The notes beneath the pieces are model-generated. The model was not told the origin of the DNA, made no database searches, and saw nothing but the letters and a program-made list of their open reading frames with translations. From Acetobacteraceae bacterium (GTDB lineage: Bacteria; Pseudomonadota; Alphaproteobacteria; Acetobacterales; Acetobacteraceae), in NCBI GenBank assembly GCA_030044345.1, contig JASHVY010000261.1, positions 1 through 23,515 on the forward strand: a DNA stretch of 23,515 nucleotides, written 5' to 3'. Positions 14,486-21,749 of this stretch are shown one piece after another (positions within the stretch are counted from its first letter, which is position 1; each line of letters starts with the position of its first letter). Both the position numbers and the translations under genes were made by a program.

Positions 14486-15895
14486 ATGACTGGAGGAAAC
14501 AAAATACCGGAAGCCGCATTTCGCCTGATCGTTATCGGCGGCGGGTTTACTGGAGCCGTTTGCGTCATTCATGCGCTAAGGACCATGTCCCGCCCCATGG
14601 ATATCACGGTGATCGAACCCTCGGCGGAACTCGGCCGGGGGATAGCCTATGGCACTGACGATCCTGTCCTTCGCATCAACGTGCCCGTCGGCTCGATGGC
14701 GATCTCCAGCAAGGACCCGACCGAAGCGACGCGGTGGTTTCAGAAACAGAGTTTAATCCCAAAGACGGATATCGACGGCGTCACGGAACATCATTACGTC
14801 TCTCGCTATGCCTATGGTACATTTATTAGCGACCTTCTGCGGAGCAACCTTGCGGCATCGACGATGCCGGTGACCTTCCGACATCTGCGCAACATGGCCA
14901 CAAAGGTGGCACGCCGTCATGGCGCCTGGCGAGTCACGGTAGATGATGATGCCAGCCTGGATGCCGACCTCGTCGCGTTCTGCGTTGGGCATCCGGCTCC
15001 AGCGGCGCCATGCCCTATCGACGCGGGCATCGTTGGCAGTCCTAAATTTGTGGCGATCCCATGGAGCAAAAACGCACTGACGGCAATCGCGCCCGCAGAT
15101 TCCGTCCTGATCGTGGGCACGGGACTCACGATGGTCGACACTGTCTTGAGCCTGAAAGAGACAGGGCGAGGCAGGCATCTGACGGCGATATCTCGACATG
15201 GACTTCTTCCTCGCGAGCATGGTTTGTTTCTGAGAGACATCTGCTTGTTCGAAGGCAAGCCACTTCCATCGACTGCGCTTGGCTTACTGCGTCTCTTACG
15301 CCACCGAATCAGAAATGCCGATCCTGAGCTTGGGTGGCAGCCTTTCGTGGACTCTCTGCGGTTTGGCCTGTCCGAAGTTTGGAGCGCTTTGCCCGAGAAC
15401 GAGCAGCGTCGCGTATTGCGGCACCTGCTGAGCATCTGGGACGCGCATCGCTTTCGTATGGCTCCCCACGCTGGCGCGATACTGAGACGTATTCAGGAAG
15501 CTGGAAAGCTTACTCTAAAAAAAGCTCGCCTTGTCAGGCTTGCCTTCGAGCAAGGGCGATATGCGGCAACTCTGCGCGGCCCGACCGGCAAGCTCCAACG
15601 AAGTCTCTTCGACGCTGTCGTGCTTTGTACGGGCCCTGAGAGAAGTGCCAGAGCAAATTCACTTGTGACAGCATTGCTTGCTGATGGTACAGTGGCGCTC
15701 GACCGTTTGGCGCTTGGCCTCTCGGTCGACCGCTCAAGCCGCATCCTCGATGAGGAAGGACGCCCGGTTCCGGGCTTGGTGGCGTTCGGCCCCATGACAC
15801 GTGGCAGCTTTGGAGAGATGACCGGAGCGCCGGATATAGCCAAGCACATCGAGCGGGTCTTTTCCGATCTGTTCAACATGGTGCCCGTATCGTGA
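14486..15895 (+). CDS. FAD/NAD(P)-binding oxidoreductase (NAD_binding_9-like)
   Basis: A 469-residue flavoprotein-like oxidoreductase. Residues 14-24 give the Rossmann strand and dinucleotide loop LIVIGGGFTGA; ELGRGIAYGTDDPVLRINVP (48-67) is the hallmark of the FAD/NAD(P)-binding family containing YdhS-like proteins. A second nucleotide site is VLIVGTGLTMVDTVLSL (207-223). The C-terminal part has AVVLCTGPERSARAN and GLVAFGPMTRGSFGEMTGAPDI, a typical FAD-closing strand. The start at ATG 14486 is supported by GAGGGG six bases upstream; a longer frame from 14375 would run from the hairpin region. The stop overlaps the GTG start of the second RidA gene. The family is poorly characterised. Here it may oxidise the imported amine or amino acid to an imine for the RidA proteins (inference from context only). 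Confidence 0.85.
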   Translation: MTGGNKIPEAAFRLIVIGGGFTGAVCVIHALRTMSRPMDITVIEPSAELGRGIAYGTDDPVLRINVPVGSMAISSKDPTEATRWFQKQSLIPKTDIDGVTEHHYVSRYAYGTFISDLLRSNLAASTMPVTFRHLRNMATKVARRHGAWRVTVDDDASLDADLVAFCVGHPAPAAPCPIDAGIVGSPKFVAIPWSKNALTAIAPADSVLIVGTGLTMVDTVLSLKETGRGRHLTAISRHGLLPREHGLFLRDICLFEGKPLPSTALGLLRLLRHRIRNADPELGWQPFVDSLRFGLSEVWSALPENEQRRVLRHLLSIWDAHRFRMAPHAGAILRRIQEAGKLTLKKARLVRLAFEQGRYAATLRGPTGKLQRSLFDAVVLCTGPERSARANSLVTALLADGTVALDRLALGLSVDRSSRILDEEGRPVPGLVAFGPMTRGSFGEMTGAPDIAKHIERVFSDLFNMVPVS

Positions 15896-16308
15896 AGATA
15901 TCGGGGGCGCCCAAGAGGATTCATCACGTGGTCGCGGCTGCCAGCCCGCCGCCTCCCTCATCCCTCTATTCTCATGCCGTTCAAGTCGATGGCTGGCTAT
16001 ATGTCGCAGGCCAGTTGCCGACCGACCCCGACGCGCCGACAGCTCCCTTGCCGGAGGGCATCGAGGCGCAGAGCGAAATGTGCTTCGAGAATATTCGTCG
16101 CATCCTCGATCATGCCGGTTACACATTAAAAGATACCGTGTTCATGCGAATTTTTTTGAGAGAGCTCGACCGGGACTTCACTGCTTTCAACAGCGTTTAC
16201 TCACGGTTTTTCCTTCAGAATGAGCCATTGCCGAGTCGAACGACGGTTGGCGTGTCAGCGCTTAGTCGAGGCGCTTTGGTTGAGATCGATATTGTCTGCT
16301 TCCGGTGA
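15892..16308 (+). CDS. second RidA family enamine/imine deaminase
   Basis: A 138-residue RidA homologue, clearly different from the first copy in this operon. Landmarks are SSLYSHAVQVDGWLYVAGQLP (24-43, retaining the Tyr of the YSQAV-type motif), GIEAQSEMCFENIRRIL, Arg116 in LPSRTTVGV and Glu131 in ALVEIDIV, again with the Arg-x14-Glu spacing of catalytic RidA proteins. Translation starts at GTG 15892 overlapping the FAD enzyme's TGA, so the two products are translationally coupled. That coupling suggests the imine acted on comes from the FAD enzyme (inference). It is the last gene of the operon; decayed IS6 DNA begins about 70 bases later. Confidence 0.9.
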   Translation: MKISGAPKRIHHVVAAASPPPPSSLYSHAVQVDGWLYVAGQLPTDPDAPTAPLPEGIEAQSEMCFENIRRILDHAGYTLKDTVFMRIFLRELDRDFTAFNSVYSRFFLQNEPLPSRTTVGVSALSRGALVEIDIVCFR

Positions 16309-16378
16309 GTGAACTCGGCACATTCGGGCAGCGCCTTCATGTCGAGATCGCTTTCTTGCCGCATTGCTTCGTTGAAGG

Positions 16379-16765
16379 AGCTCTAATGCAAATAGTATGG
16401 CAGACAAGAAGTCATGGGTGCAGGGAAGCGATGCTGTCAGCTTTGCGGAGCCGCCAGCACTGTATCCGGACCGCCGGCGCACGTCGATACCGAAGGCACA
16501 GCCGCCCAAGGTCGAACTCCCCCTTGTGGATTCGCAGCAGCAGTTCGATCCCCGCCAGGGTGATCGCCACGGTCTTGAACCGCTTGAATCCGAGCATCGA
16601 ACCAGTCCGTAGTTTTGCGCCCCAAGGGTCCTCCTCGATCAGATTGGCAAGGTACTTCGATGACCGCAGCCTGCGGTATCGACAGACAGTTTTCCATCGG
16701 TTCACGTCTCGCGCACGGCGCGGCGCGATGCCGTATAGCCGTACAGCGTGACGGTTCGTGCGCCG
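16379..16765 (-). mobile_element. IS6-family insertion sequence remnant (transposase C-terminus, terminal repeat)
   Basis: The last third of an IS6-family DDE transposase, broken by at least two frameshifts. On the minus strand: ARTVTLYGYTASRRAVRE (16761-~16708; compare VTLDGYAASHRAVRE in intact copies); then, in another frame, RSSKYLANLIEEDPWGAK and LRTGSMLGFKRFKTVAIT, LAGIELLLRIHKGEFDLGRL (~16666-16490); then, in a third frame, DTVLAAPQS and a stop at 16437. The usual QDHR of the catalytic Glu/His region reads EDPW. Just outside lies AGCTCTAATGCAAA (16379-16392), matching 11 of 14 bases of the GGCTCTGTTGCAAA-type IS6 terminal repeat. The N-terminal two-thirds and left end are missing. It is inactive. 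Confidence 0.8.
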
Positions 16766-16844
16766 GATCCGGGCTCTTGATCGCCACGCCCGGGCCGCGG
16801 CAATGTCACACCTGGAACTGGGACGAAAGTCGACTCACGGTGCC
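16766..16844. other. gap between IS6 remnant and CUT1 permease
   Basis: Downstream of the minus-strand CUT1 operon. It holds a 6-bp inverted repeat CCGGGC/GCCCGG (16769-16774 and 16788-16793) with a 13-base loop and no T tract, so terminator function is doubtful. No coding signal for the expected ATPase gene is present. Confidence 0.3.
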
Positions 16845-17699
16845 TCAACTGCCACTGATCGCCCCGCCTGTAAGCCCACGGACGAGATACTTCTGAACGG
16901 CGAATGCAAAGATCAGAACGGGAAGCGTCGTGACCGTTCCGACCGCCGCGATTTGTCCCCAGTATGTTCCCCACGGGGTGAGAAGCCCAGCGACGCCGAC
17001 CGGCAACGTGGCCGTATTCCGGCCGGTAAGCACCAAGGCATAGAGGAAGTCGTTCCAGGAGTTGATAAGACAAAAGATAGAGGTCGCGGCCAGACCCCCT
17101 GCTGTCAGCGGCAGAGCAACACGCCGAAACGCGGCAAAGTAGGAACATCCATCCATCAACGCGGCATCGCTGAGCTCGCCAGGGATTGCGTCGAAGAAAC
17201 CCTTCATCATCCAAACGACGAACGGCAGGTCGAAAGTCACATGGGCGATGATGACGCCGGGATAAGAATCGACCAGGCCGAGGCGTGCGAAGACGATGAA
17301 CATCGGCAGGACCAGGACGATTGCCGGCATCATCCGACTCGCCAGCAGCCAGAAGAGCAGCAGCCCACCTCCGCGCAAACGAAACCGCGAGAACGCGTAC
17401 GCGGACGGCACGCCGACCGCGAGCGCGACGGCGGTTGCCCCGGCCGCGATAATCGCAGAGTTGCAGAGGTTGTGCAGAAAGCCCTTATCGACAAACGCGA
17501 CGATGTAGTTGCTCAGTGTGGGATGGAAGAAGATCTTTGGCGGAATTGCAAACGCGTCGACGCGCGTTTTGAATGATGTCTCGAGCAGCCAGAAATACGG
17601 GCTGAGGATGACGATGCTGAGCACCGCGAGCGCGGCGTAAGTCAGCGCATGATTGCGTCTTCGCGTCCGCCGCAGCGAAACGTAGGATGTCATGGTCAT
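16845..17699 (-). CDS. CUT1-type carbohydrate ABC permease (MalG/UgpE-like)
   Basis: A 284-residue inner-membrane permease. Visible are SIVILSPYFWLLETSFKTR (first helix and family motif), VPSAYAFSRFRLRGGG, LASRMMPAIVLVLPMFIVF, and the EAA coupling loop ELSDAALMDGCSYFAAFRRV followed by ALPL (~190-213). The C-terminal WNDFLYALVLT is a strong signature of the MalG subfamily. Start at ATG 17699 overlaps the upstream permease stop as ATGA; a frame reading further upstream is only a shadow of that gene. Length is normal (~280). It is the last gene of the operon; the ATPase normally present in or near such operons is absent. Confidence 0.93.
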   Translation of the reverse strand: MTMTSYVSLRRTRRRNHALTYAALAVLSIVILSPYFWLLETSFKTRVDAFAIPPKIFFHPTLSNYIVAFVDKGFLHNLCNSAIIAAGATAVALAVGVPSAYAFSRFRLRGGGLLLFWLLASRMMPAIVLVLPMFIVFARLGLVDSYPGVIIAHVTFDLPFVVWMMKGFFDAIPGELSDAALMDGCSYFAAFRRVALPLTAGGLAATSIFCLINSWNDFLYALVLTGRNTATLPVGVAGLLTPWGTYWGQIAAVGTVTTLPVLIFAFAVQKYLVRGLTGGAISGS

Positions 17700-18640
17700 C
17701 CAGTACTTGTCCGCGTCGTGACCTTGACGAATACAAACGCCAGTGCGAGCGTGATGCAAAAGAGCACCATGCCGACGGCTGAGCCGTAACTCATATCCCA
17801 ATTCACGAAGCTCATCCGATATGTAAACAGGTCGATGACGTCGGTTGCCGAGCCCGGCCCGCCGTTCGTGAGGATGTAGACTTTGTCGAATTCCTTCAAC
17901 GCATCGACCGCACGGAAGAGAACGGCGACGACGAGAATCGGCTTCAACATTGGCAAGGTCACGTAGCGCAGCGTCCGCCACCCTGTCGCCCCGTCGATTT
18001 GCGCTGCTTCGAATGGCTCTTCTGGAAGCGCTTGGAGTCCGGCCAGCAAGATAAGGGCCATGAACGGCGTCCACTCCCATATATCCGTGAAGATGAGCGT
18101 CGGGAATGCCCAGGTCTTGCTCCCCAACAGGCCTTGCGGGAGCGGGAGATGAAGCCGTTGGATGATGTACGTGAACAGACCGAACTGCGCGTTGAAGACG
18201 AAGTTGTACATAAGCCCGATCACCAGCGGGGTCATAACCGCCGGGATCATGAGGAGAGTGACAAAGATCCTTCGGCCACCCTCGATCGACTGCAGAAGAA
18301 GTGCGATGACCAAACCCAGGCACAGCTCTACCGACACGCCAACGAAGACGAAAATGAGTGTCAGCTTCATCGCATTCCAGAATTCCGGATCGTGAATGAG
18401 CCGTGAGTAGTTCGCCAGACCAACACCCTGGCCATTCATTCCGGTCTGCACCAAGCTATAGGATTCAAAGCTTAGCTTAAGGCTATAAATGAGCGGAAAG
18501 ACGGTGATCGCAAGCAGTACTACGATCATCGGCACGTGAAAGCCAATCCCCGCCAGCGTCTCACGGCGCGGTCGGCGGACGCCATACCGTCTCCGTGTCA
18601 TGTCTGCGAGGCCGGCCGCTGAATTACCGGCGACTTCCAT
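17696..18640 (-). CDS. CUT1-type carbohydrate ABC permease (MalF/UgpA-like)
   Basis: A 314-residue inner-membrane permease. Landmarks are FPLIYSLKLSFESYSL (first helix), LLMIPAVMTPLVIGLMYNFVF, WEWTPFMALILLAGLQALP, the coupling loop FEAAQIDGATGWRTLRYVTL then PMLKP (~221-245), and VYILTNGGPGSATD, the classic MalF-subfamily motif. Start at ATG 18640, with GAGGAGGA at 18664-18657 giving a rather long 16-base spacer; ATG 18601 is an alternative start with an even longer spacer. The upstream intercistronic space carries a tandem repeat and a strong inverted repeat. It presumably forms a heterodimer with the following permease. Confidence 0.93.
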   Translation of the reverse strand: MEVAGNSAAGLADMTRRRYGVRRPRRETLAGIGFHVPMIVVLLAITVFPLIYSLKLSFESYSLVQTGMNGQGVGLANYSRLIHDPEFWNAMKLTLIFVFVGVSVELCLGLVIALLLQSIEGGRRIFVTLLMIPAVMTPLVIGLMYNFVFNAQFGLFTYIIQRLHLPLPQGLLGSKTWAFPTLIFTDIWEWTPFMALILLAGLQALPEEPFEAAQIDGATGWRTLRYVTLPMLKPILVVAVLFRAVDALKEFDKVYILTNGGPGSATDVIDLFTYRMSFVNWDMSYGSAVGMVLFCITLALAFVFVKVTTRTSTG

Positions 18641-18666
18641 TGGTCGTAAGACTCGATCCTCCTCTG

Positions 18667-18698
18667 TCTATCTCTTGTGTGGTCTATCTCTTGTGTGG
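18667..18698. repeat. perfect tandem duplication of 16 bp
   Basis: TCTATCTCTTGTGTGG occurs twice head-to-tail with no mismatch (18667-18682, 18683-18698), directly upstream of the ribosome-binding site of the first CUT1 permease. The exact identity suggests a recent duplication by slippage, or a repeated regulator/RNA-binding site. It may vary in copy number between strains. Confidence 0.9.
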
Positions 18699-18723
18699 CT
18701 ATGGACCAAGCCAGAAGCACAGA

Positions 18724-18753
18724 TTACCGGGTGTCTGGCGAAATACCCGGTAA
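18724..18753. promoter_or_regulatory. intercistronic stem-loop between binding-protein and permease genes
   Basis: TTACCGGGT (18724-18732) and ACCCGGTAA (18745-18753) are perfect 9-bp inverted repeats with a 12-base loop, extendable by two more pairs if a wobble is allowed. It lies 19-48 bases downstream, in the direction of transcription, of the binding-protein stop. No U-tract follows. Hairpins in this position in other ABC operons protect the binding-protein mRNA and lower permease expression; the same role is likely here (inference). Confidence 0.6.
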
Positions 18754-18771
18754 CCTGCGAGATTCGCGGGA

Positions 18772-20178
18772 TTACTGATACGTAACGGGCAATGCTCCCT
18801 TCATTGTCTGCTCCATTGCCTTTTGGACATTGTCCAGCGCCGTTGAGGGAGATTCCTCGTGAGCAAGAGCCTTCGAGAGGCCAAGCTCAAGGTCGGACGC
18901 AATGGCTCCAAACTGGGGAATCCGAGGCCGGGGCGTGCTGATGCGCAGCGAACTAAGCTCCTGCTTCCAGTACGGAAACTTGGCGTTGAGCGCCTTGTCT
19001 TCGAACGTCGATGTCCGAGCCGGTAGACCACCCAACTCCGCAAGTTGAAGCTGGACGTTTCCGCTCAGCGCCCACCGCATAAACAGATACGCTGCGTCCT
19101 TATTCTGAGAGTCACGATTAATCACGTAGGACCAGCCGCCGTAATGCGCGACGAGCGGACCGGAGGCACTGGCCTTCGGAATGTCCGCGTAGCCCATCTC
19201 GCCGGCCACCTTCGACTGCGACGGATCCTCCACGGCCGAAGCGGTATCACCCCACGTGATTGCTTCGGCGACGATCCCTTGCTGGAACGCGGACGTCACC
19301 TCGTCCCAGGTATAGGTCGTATATCCTGGTGGAGCGTACTTTGTGAGCCCGACCCAGTACGTTAGGGCCTCCTTGTTTTCCGCCGAATTATTAATAAGGT
19401 TGCCCTGCTTATCGAAGATCCCTCCGCCATAGTCCCACGCGTAGTTCAGCCACTCGCAGAACGTCGCGATATGTCGCTTCGCGGCAGTGGCAACGCCGTA
19501 AAAGTTATGGGTCAATATCTTACCCGCCAGCATTTGTCCCTGCTTCCGCGTGAAGAACTGGGCGATGTCGCTGTATTGCTGCAGCGTCTCCGCCGGCGCG
19601 AGTGGATAGTGGTACTTGGCCATGAAAGCCTTCTTTTCGGCCGGATTCGAAAACAGATCCTGCCGGTAGAACATCATCATGACCGGGCTTTCAGATGGGA
19701 AGCCGTAGAACTTCCCCTTCCAGTTGGATGCGTCCATCCACAACTTCGGGATGATGTCGCTCTTATCGAAGCTCGCGGGCGTCCATTTAGGACTGTTCAG
19801 GTACGAGTCGATGGGCTGAATGTAGCCATTCTCGGCATAACTGCCGAGATACTCATAGGGCATCGACTCGACGTCGTAGGAAGCTTTGTGCGTTGAGAAG
19901 TCAAGAATTTCCTTCTGAACAACCGTGTCATACGGCGCTTCCTCGATGTTGACCTTGATGCCAGTCTCCTTTGTGAACTCCGGCAAAAGCTTCTTGAGAA
20001 TGTCCGTCTGCGTCGTTTCCTCGCCGATGAAGTTCAATGTGACGCCGGCATAGGGGTGGGCGCCAGCGGAGGTTTGCGCAGACGCTCCTGCAGCGAGATA
20101 ACTCGGACATGCGACAACTGCAACCAGGGCGGCGGTGGCAACACACGGCCACGCCCGTCGTTTGATGCGGATACTCAT
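18772..20178 (-). CDS. CUT1-type ABC extracellular solute-binding protein
   Basis: A 468-residue periplasmic binding protein (SBP_bac_1 type). The start is ATG 20178, preceded by a perfect AAGGAGGT ten bases upstream; the open frame continues to 20253 but without ribosome-binding support. N-terminal IRIKRR plus a hydrophobic run ending ASA (about residue 34) is a Sec signal peptide. The mature protein opens with YAGVTLNFIGEETTQTDILK and LLPEFTKETGIKVNIEEAPYD, typical of sugar-binding proteins. GKFYGFPSESPVMMMFYRQDLF (mid-protein) and GPLVAHYGGWSYVINRDSQN (C-terminal lobe) are further family features. The ligand is unknown. Co-transcription with two aminotransferases hints at an amino-containing substrate such as an amino sugar or aminocyclitol (inference). 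Confidence 0.92.
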   Translation of the reverse strand: MSIRIKRRAWPCVATAALVAVVACPSYLAAGASAQTSAGAHPYAGVTLNFIGEETTQTDILKKLLPEFTKETGIKVNIEEAPYDTVVQKEILDFSTHKASYDVESMPYEYLGSYAENGYIQPIDSYLNSPKWTPASFDKSDIIPKLWMDASNWKGKFYGFPSESPVMMMFYRQDLFSNPAEKKAFMAKYHYPLAPAETLQQYSDIAQFFTRKQGQMLAGKILTHNFYGVATAAKRHIATFCEWLNYAWDYGGGIFDKQGNLINNSAENKEALTYWVGLTKYAPPGYTTYTWDEVTSAFQQGIVAEAITWGDTASAVEDPSQSKVAGEMGYADIPKASASGPLVAHYGGWSYVINRDSQNKDAAYLFMRWALSGNVQLQLAELGGLPARTSTFEDKALNAKFPYWKQELSSLRISTPRPRIPQFGAIASDLELGLSKALAHEESPSTALDNVQKAMEQTMKGALPVTYQ

Positions 20179-20222
20179 TTTGCCTTCTACCTCCTTGCGT
20201 CCGGTCCCAGATTGGTATTTAC

Positions 20223-20314
20223 GTACTTCGGTTCGCATTCTCTTTACCCGCATCGCGGGCTAGCTGATAGAATGACGGATCTGCATTGCTCCTTCGGCCT
20301 CACCTCCGAAGTAC
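20223..20314. repeat. inverted repeats GTACTTCGG / CCGAAGTAC in the intercistronic region
   Basis: The 158-base gap between the second aminotransferase and the binding-protein gene contains GTACTTCGG (20223-20231) and its exact reverse complement CCGAAGTAC (20306-20314), with a third shortened copy CTTCGG at 20292-20297. A 5-bp hairpin CCCGC-ATC-GCGGG also lies near 20247-20259. The set could be binding sites for a dimeric regulator of an internal promoter, or an RNA structure. Confidence 0.45.
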
Positions 20315-20336
20315 TGACAGATGCACAAACAAACCA

Positions 20337-21698
20337 TCACGGCGATTCGACCGACTCACCGATTTCGGTGATTGCTTGCGCAAGAATCTCTGCAACCCGG
20401 TCGGCCTGTATTCTGTCCAGAATCAGCGGTGGCGCGAGGATGATGCAGTCATTGTCCGAGCGGCAAATCAGGCCGAGTTCAATCGCACGATCCCGGACAC
20501 GGAATCCGACTTCGGCTGCGTCGGGGAATTTCTGGCGGCGCTTCTTGTCGCTGACAAGTTCGATACCCATCAGAAGCCCCTTCCCGCGCACGTCCCCGAC
20601 CAAGGGAAGATCGTGCAGCTTCTGCAGTCGCGAGAGAAGATAGTCACCGACATCGGCAGCGTTTTTGACGAGCTGCTCGCGTTCGATGATAGCCAGATTT
20701 GTCAGTGCAGCGCGGCATCCGGCCGGATGCCCGGAGAATGTCTGGCCGTGCTGGAAGTAGCTACCCTCGAATGGCTCTGCGATCTTCTCGGTCACGATGG
20801 TGGCTGCGATTGGCTGATAACCACTGCTCAGCCCCTTGGCCATGGTCATGATGTCCGGCACGACGCCCCAGTGCTCACACGCGAAGAGCTTCCCTGACCG
20901 CCCAAACCCGGTCAGCACTTCATCGATGATCAGAAGGATACGGTGCCGGTCACAAATCTCCTTCAGGCGCGGGAGGTAGCACGCGGGCGGCACAATGACA
21001 CCGATCGCCGCCATGATCGGGTCCACGATCATGGCTGCGACAGTATCAGGGCCTTCGAAATCCAGCGTTTCTTCAAGCGCCCTCAGCGCCGCATCGGCGA
21101 CTTCCCCTTCGCTGAGGCCAGGGTACGTGTGATAGCCGTCCGGCGGCGGAACATGCACGAACCCGGGCACGAGCGGCTCGTATGGAGCACGACGGAGGCG
21201 TACGCCCGTCGCGCTCAAGGCTCCAAACGTTACACCATGGAACGCGCCGGCGCGGGCGATAATCTTGATGCGGTTGCGTTCACCGCGGATGTAGTGATAC
21301 TGGCGCGCGATCTTGATCGCGACCTCGACTGCCTCTGAGCCACTATTGACGAAATTGACAACCGATAGATCACCAGGCGTGAGTTCAGCCAGTCGCGCTG
21401 CCAGCTCAATGGCCGGCTCATGTGCGAACCCGAAGAGTGATACGAAGTCGAGTTTGGTGAGCTGATCAGCGACTGCCCGTGCGATCTCTTCTCGGCCATG
21501 GCCAACCTGCGTTGTGAAGAGTCCAGCCAGCCCGTCGATGTACTCGCGTCCTTCCACGTCGCGCAGAATCGCCTTATCTGCCTTGGCCATGACGAGCAGG
21601 CCCATCTTGTCGAGCCGCTCTACGTCCGTAAACTGCAGCCAGAGATGCTTCCGAGCGTCCCGAGTTGTCCGAGTGGCCATATTCTCCATTGTCGCCAC
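20337..21698 (-). CDS. class III PLP-dependent aminotransferase (omega-amino acid type)
   Basis: A 453-residue cytoplasmic class III transaminase that moves an amino group from a terminal or omega amine to a keto acid such as pyruvate. Motifs are NSGSEAVEVAIKIARQY (118-134, phosphate cup), AFHGVTFGALSATG (152-165), the PLP-ring aspartate in IIDEVLTGFGRSGK (257-270), and Schiff-base Lys288 in MTMAKGLSSGYQPI. QHGQTFSGHPAGCRAAL carries the conserved phosphate-binding Thr. The segment usually reading EPV is VDPIMAAIG here. The GTG start at 21698 is preferred: AAAGAGGT lies nine bases upstream, whereas ATG 21689 and 21680 are further away. It follows the other aminotransferase gene by 51 bases and precedes the binding-protein gene. 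Substrate not determinable. Confidence 0.9.
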   Translation of the reverse strand: MATMENMATRTTRDARKHLWLQFTDVERLDKMGLLVMAKADKAILRDVEGREYIDGLAGLFTTQVGHGREEIARAVADQLTKLDFVSLFGFAHEPAIELAARLAELTPGDLSVVNFVNSGSEAVEVAIKIARQYHYIRGERNRIKIIARAGAFHGVTFGALSATGVRLRRAPYEPLVPGFVHVPPPDGYHTYPGLSEGEVADAALRALEETLDFEGPDTVAAMIVDPIMAAIGVIVPPACYLPRLKEICDRHRILLIIDEVLTGFGRSGKLFACEHWGVVPDIMTMAKGLSSGYQPIAATIVTEKIAEPFEGSYFQHGQTFSGHPAGCRAALTNLAIIEREQLVKNAADVGDYLLSRLQKLHDLPLVGDVRGKGLLMGIELVSDKKRRQKFPDAAEVGFRVRDRAIELGLICRSDNDCIILAPPLILDRIQADRVAEILAQAITEIGESVESP

Positions 21699-21749
21699 GT
21701 TTATCACACCTCTTTCTCGCGAGCCGCTTTTCCACTGCGACTCGGTCAA

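Noticed and set aside
16386..16440. AAGGAG followed by ATG at 16386, looking like a new gene start after RidA2
   Set aside because: The ATG lies within the IS6-type terminal repeat, and the downstream frame is antisense to the transposase remnant.
16810..16823. CTGGAACTGGGACG shared exactly with 23242-23255 in the IS5 remnant
   Set aside because: It could be a second IS5 scrap (WNWD), but similarity stops after 14 bases and no other IS5 sequence is nearby, so chance cannot be excluded.
17700..18323. long upstream extension of the MalG-like permease frame
   Set aside because: It covers the MalF-like gene in another frame. The ATGA overlap at 17699-17696 gives a normal start and length.
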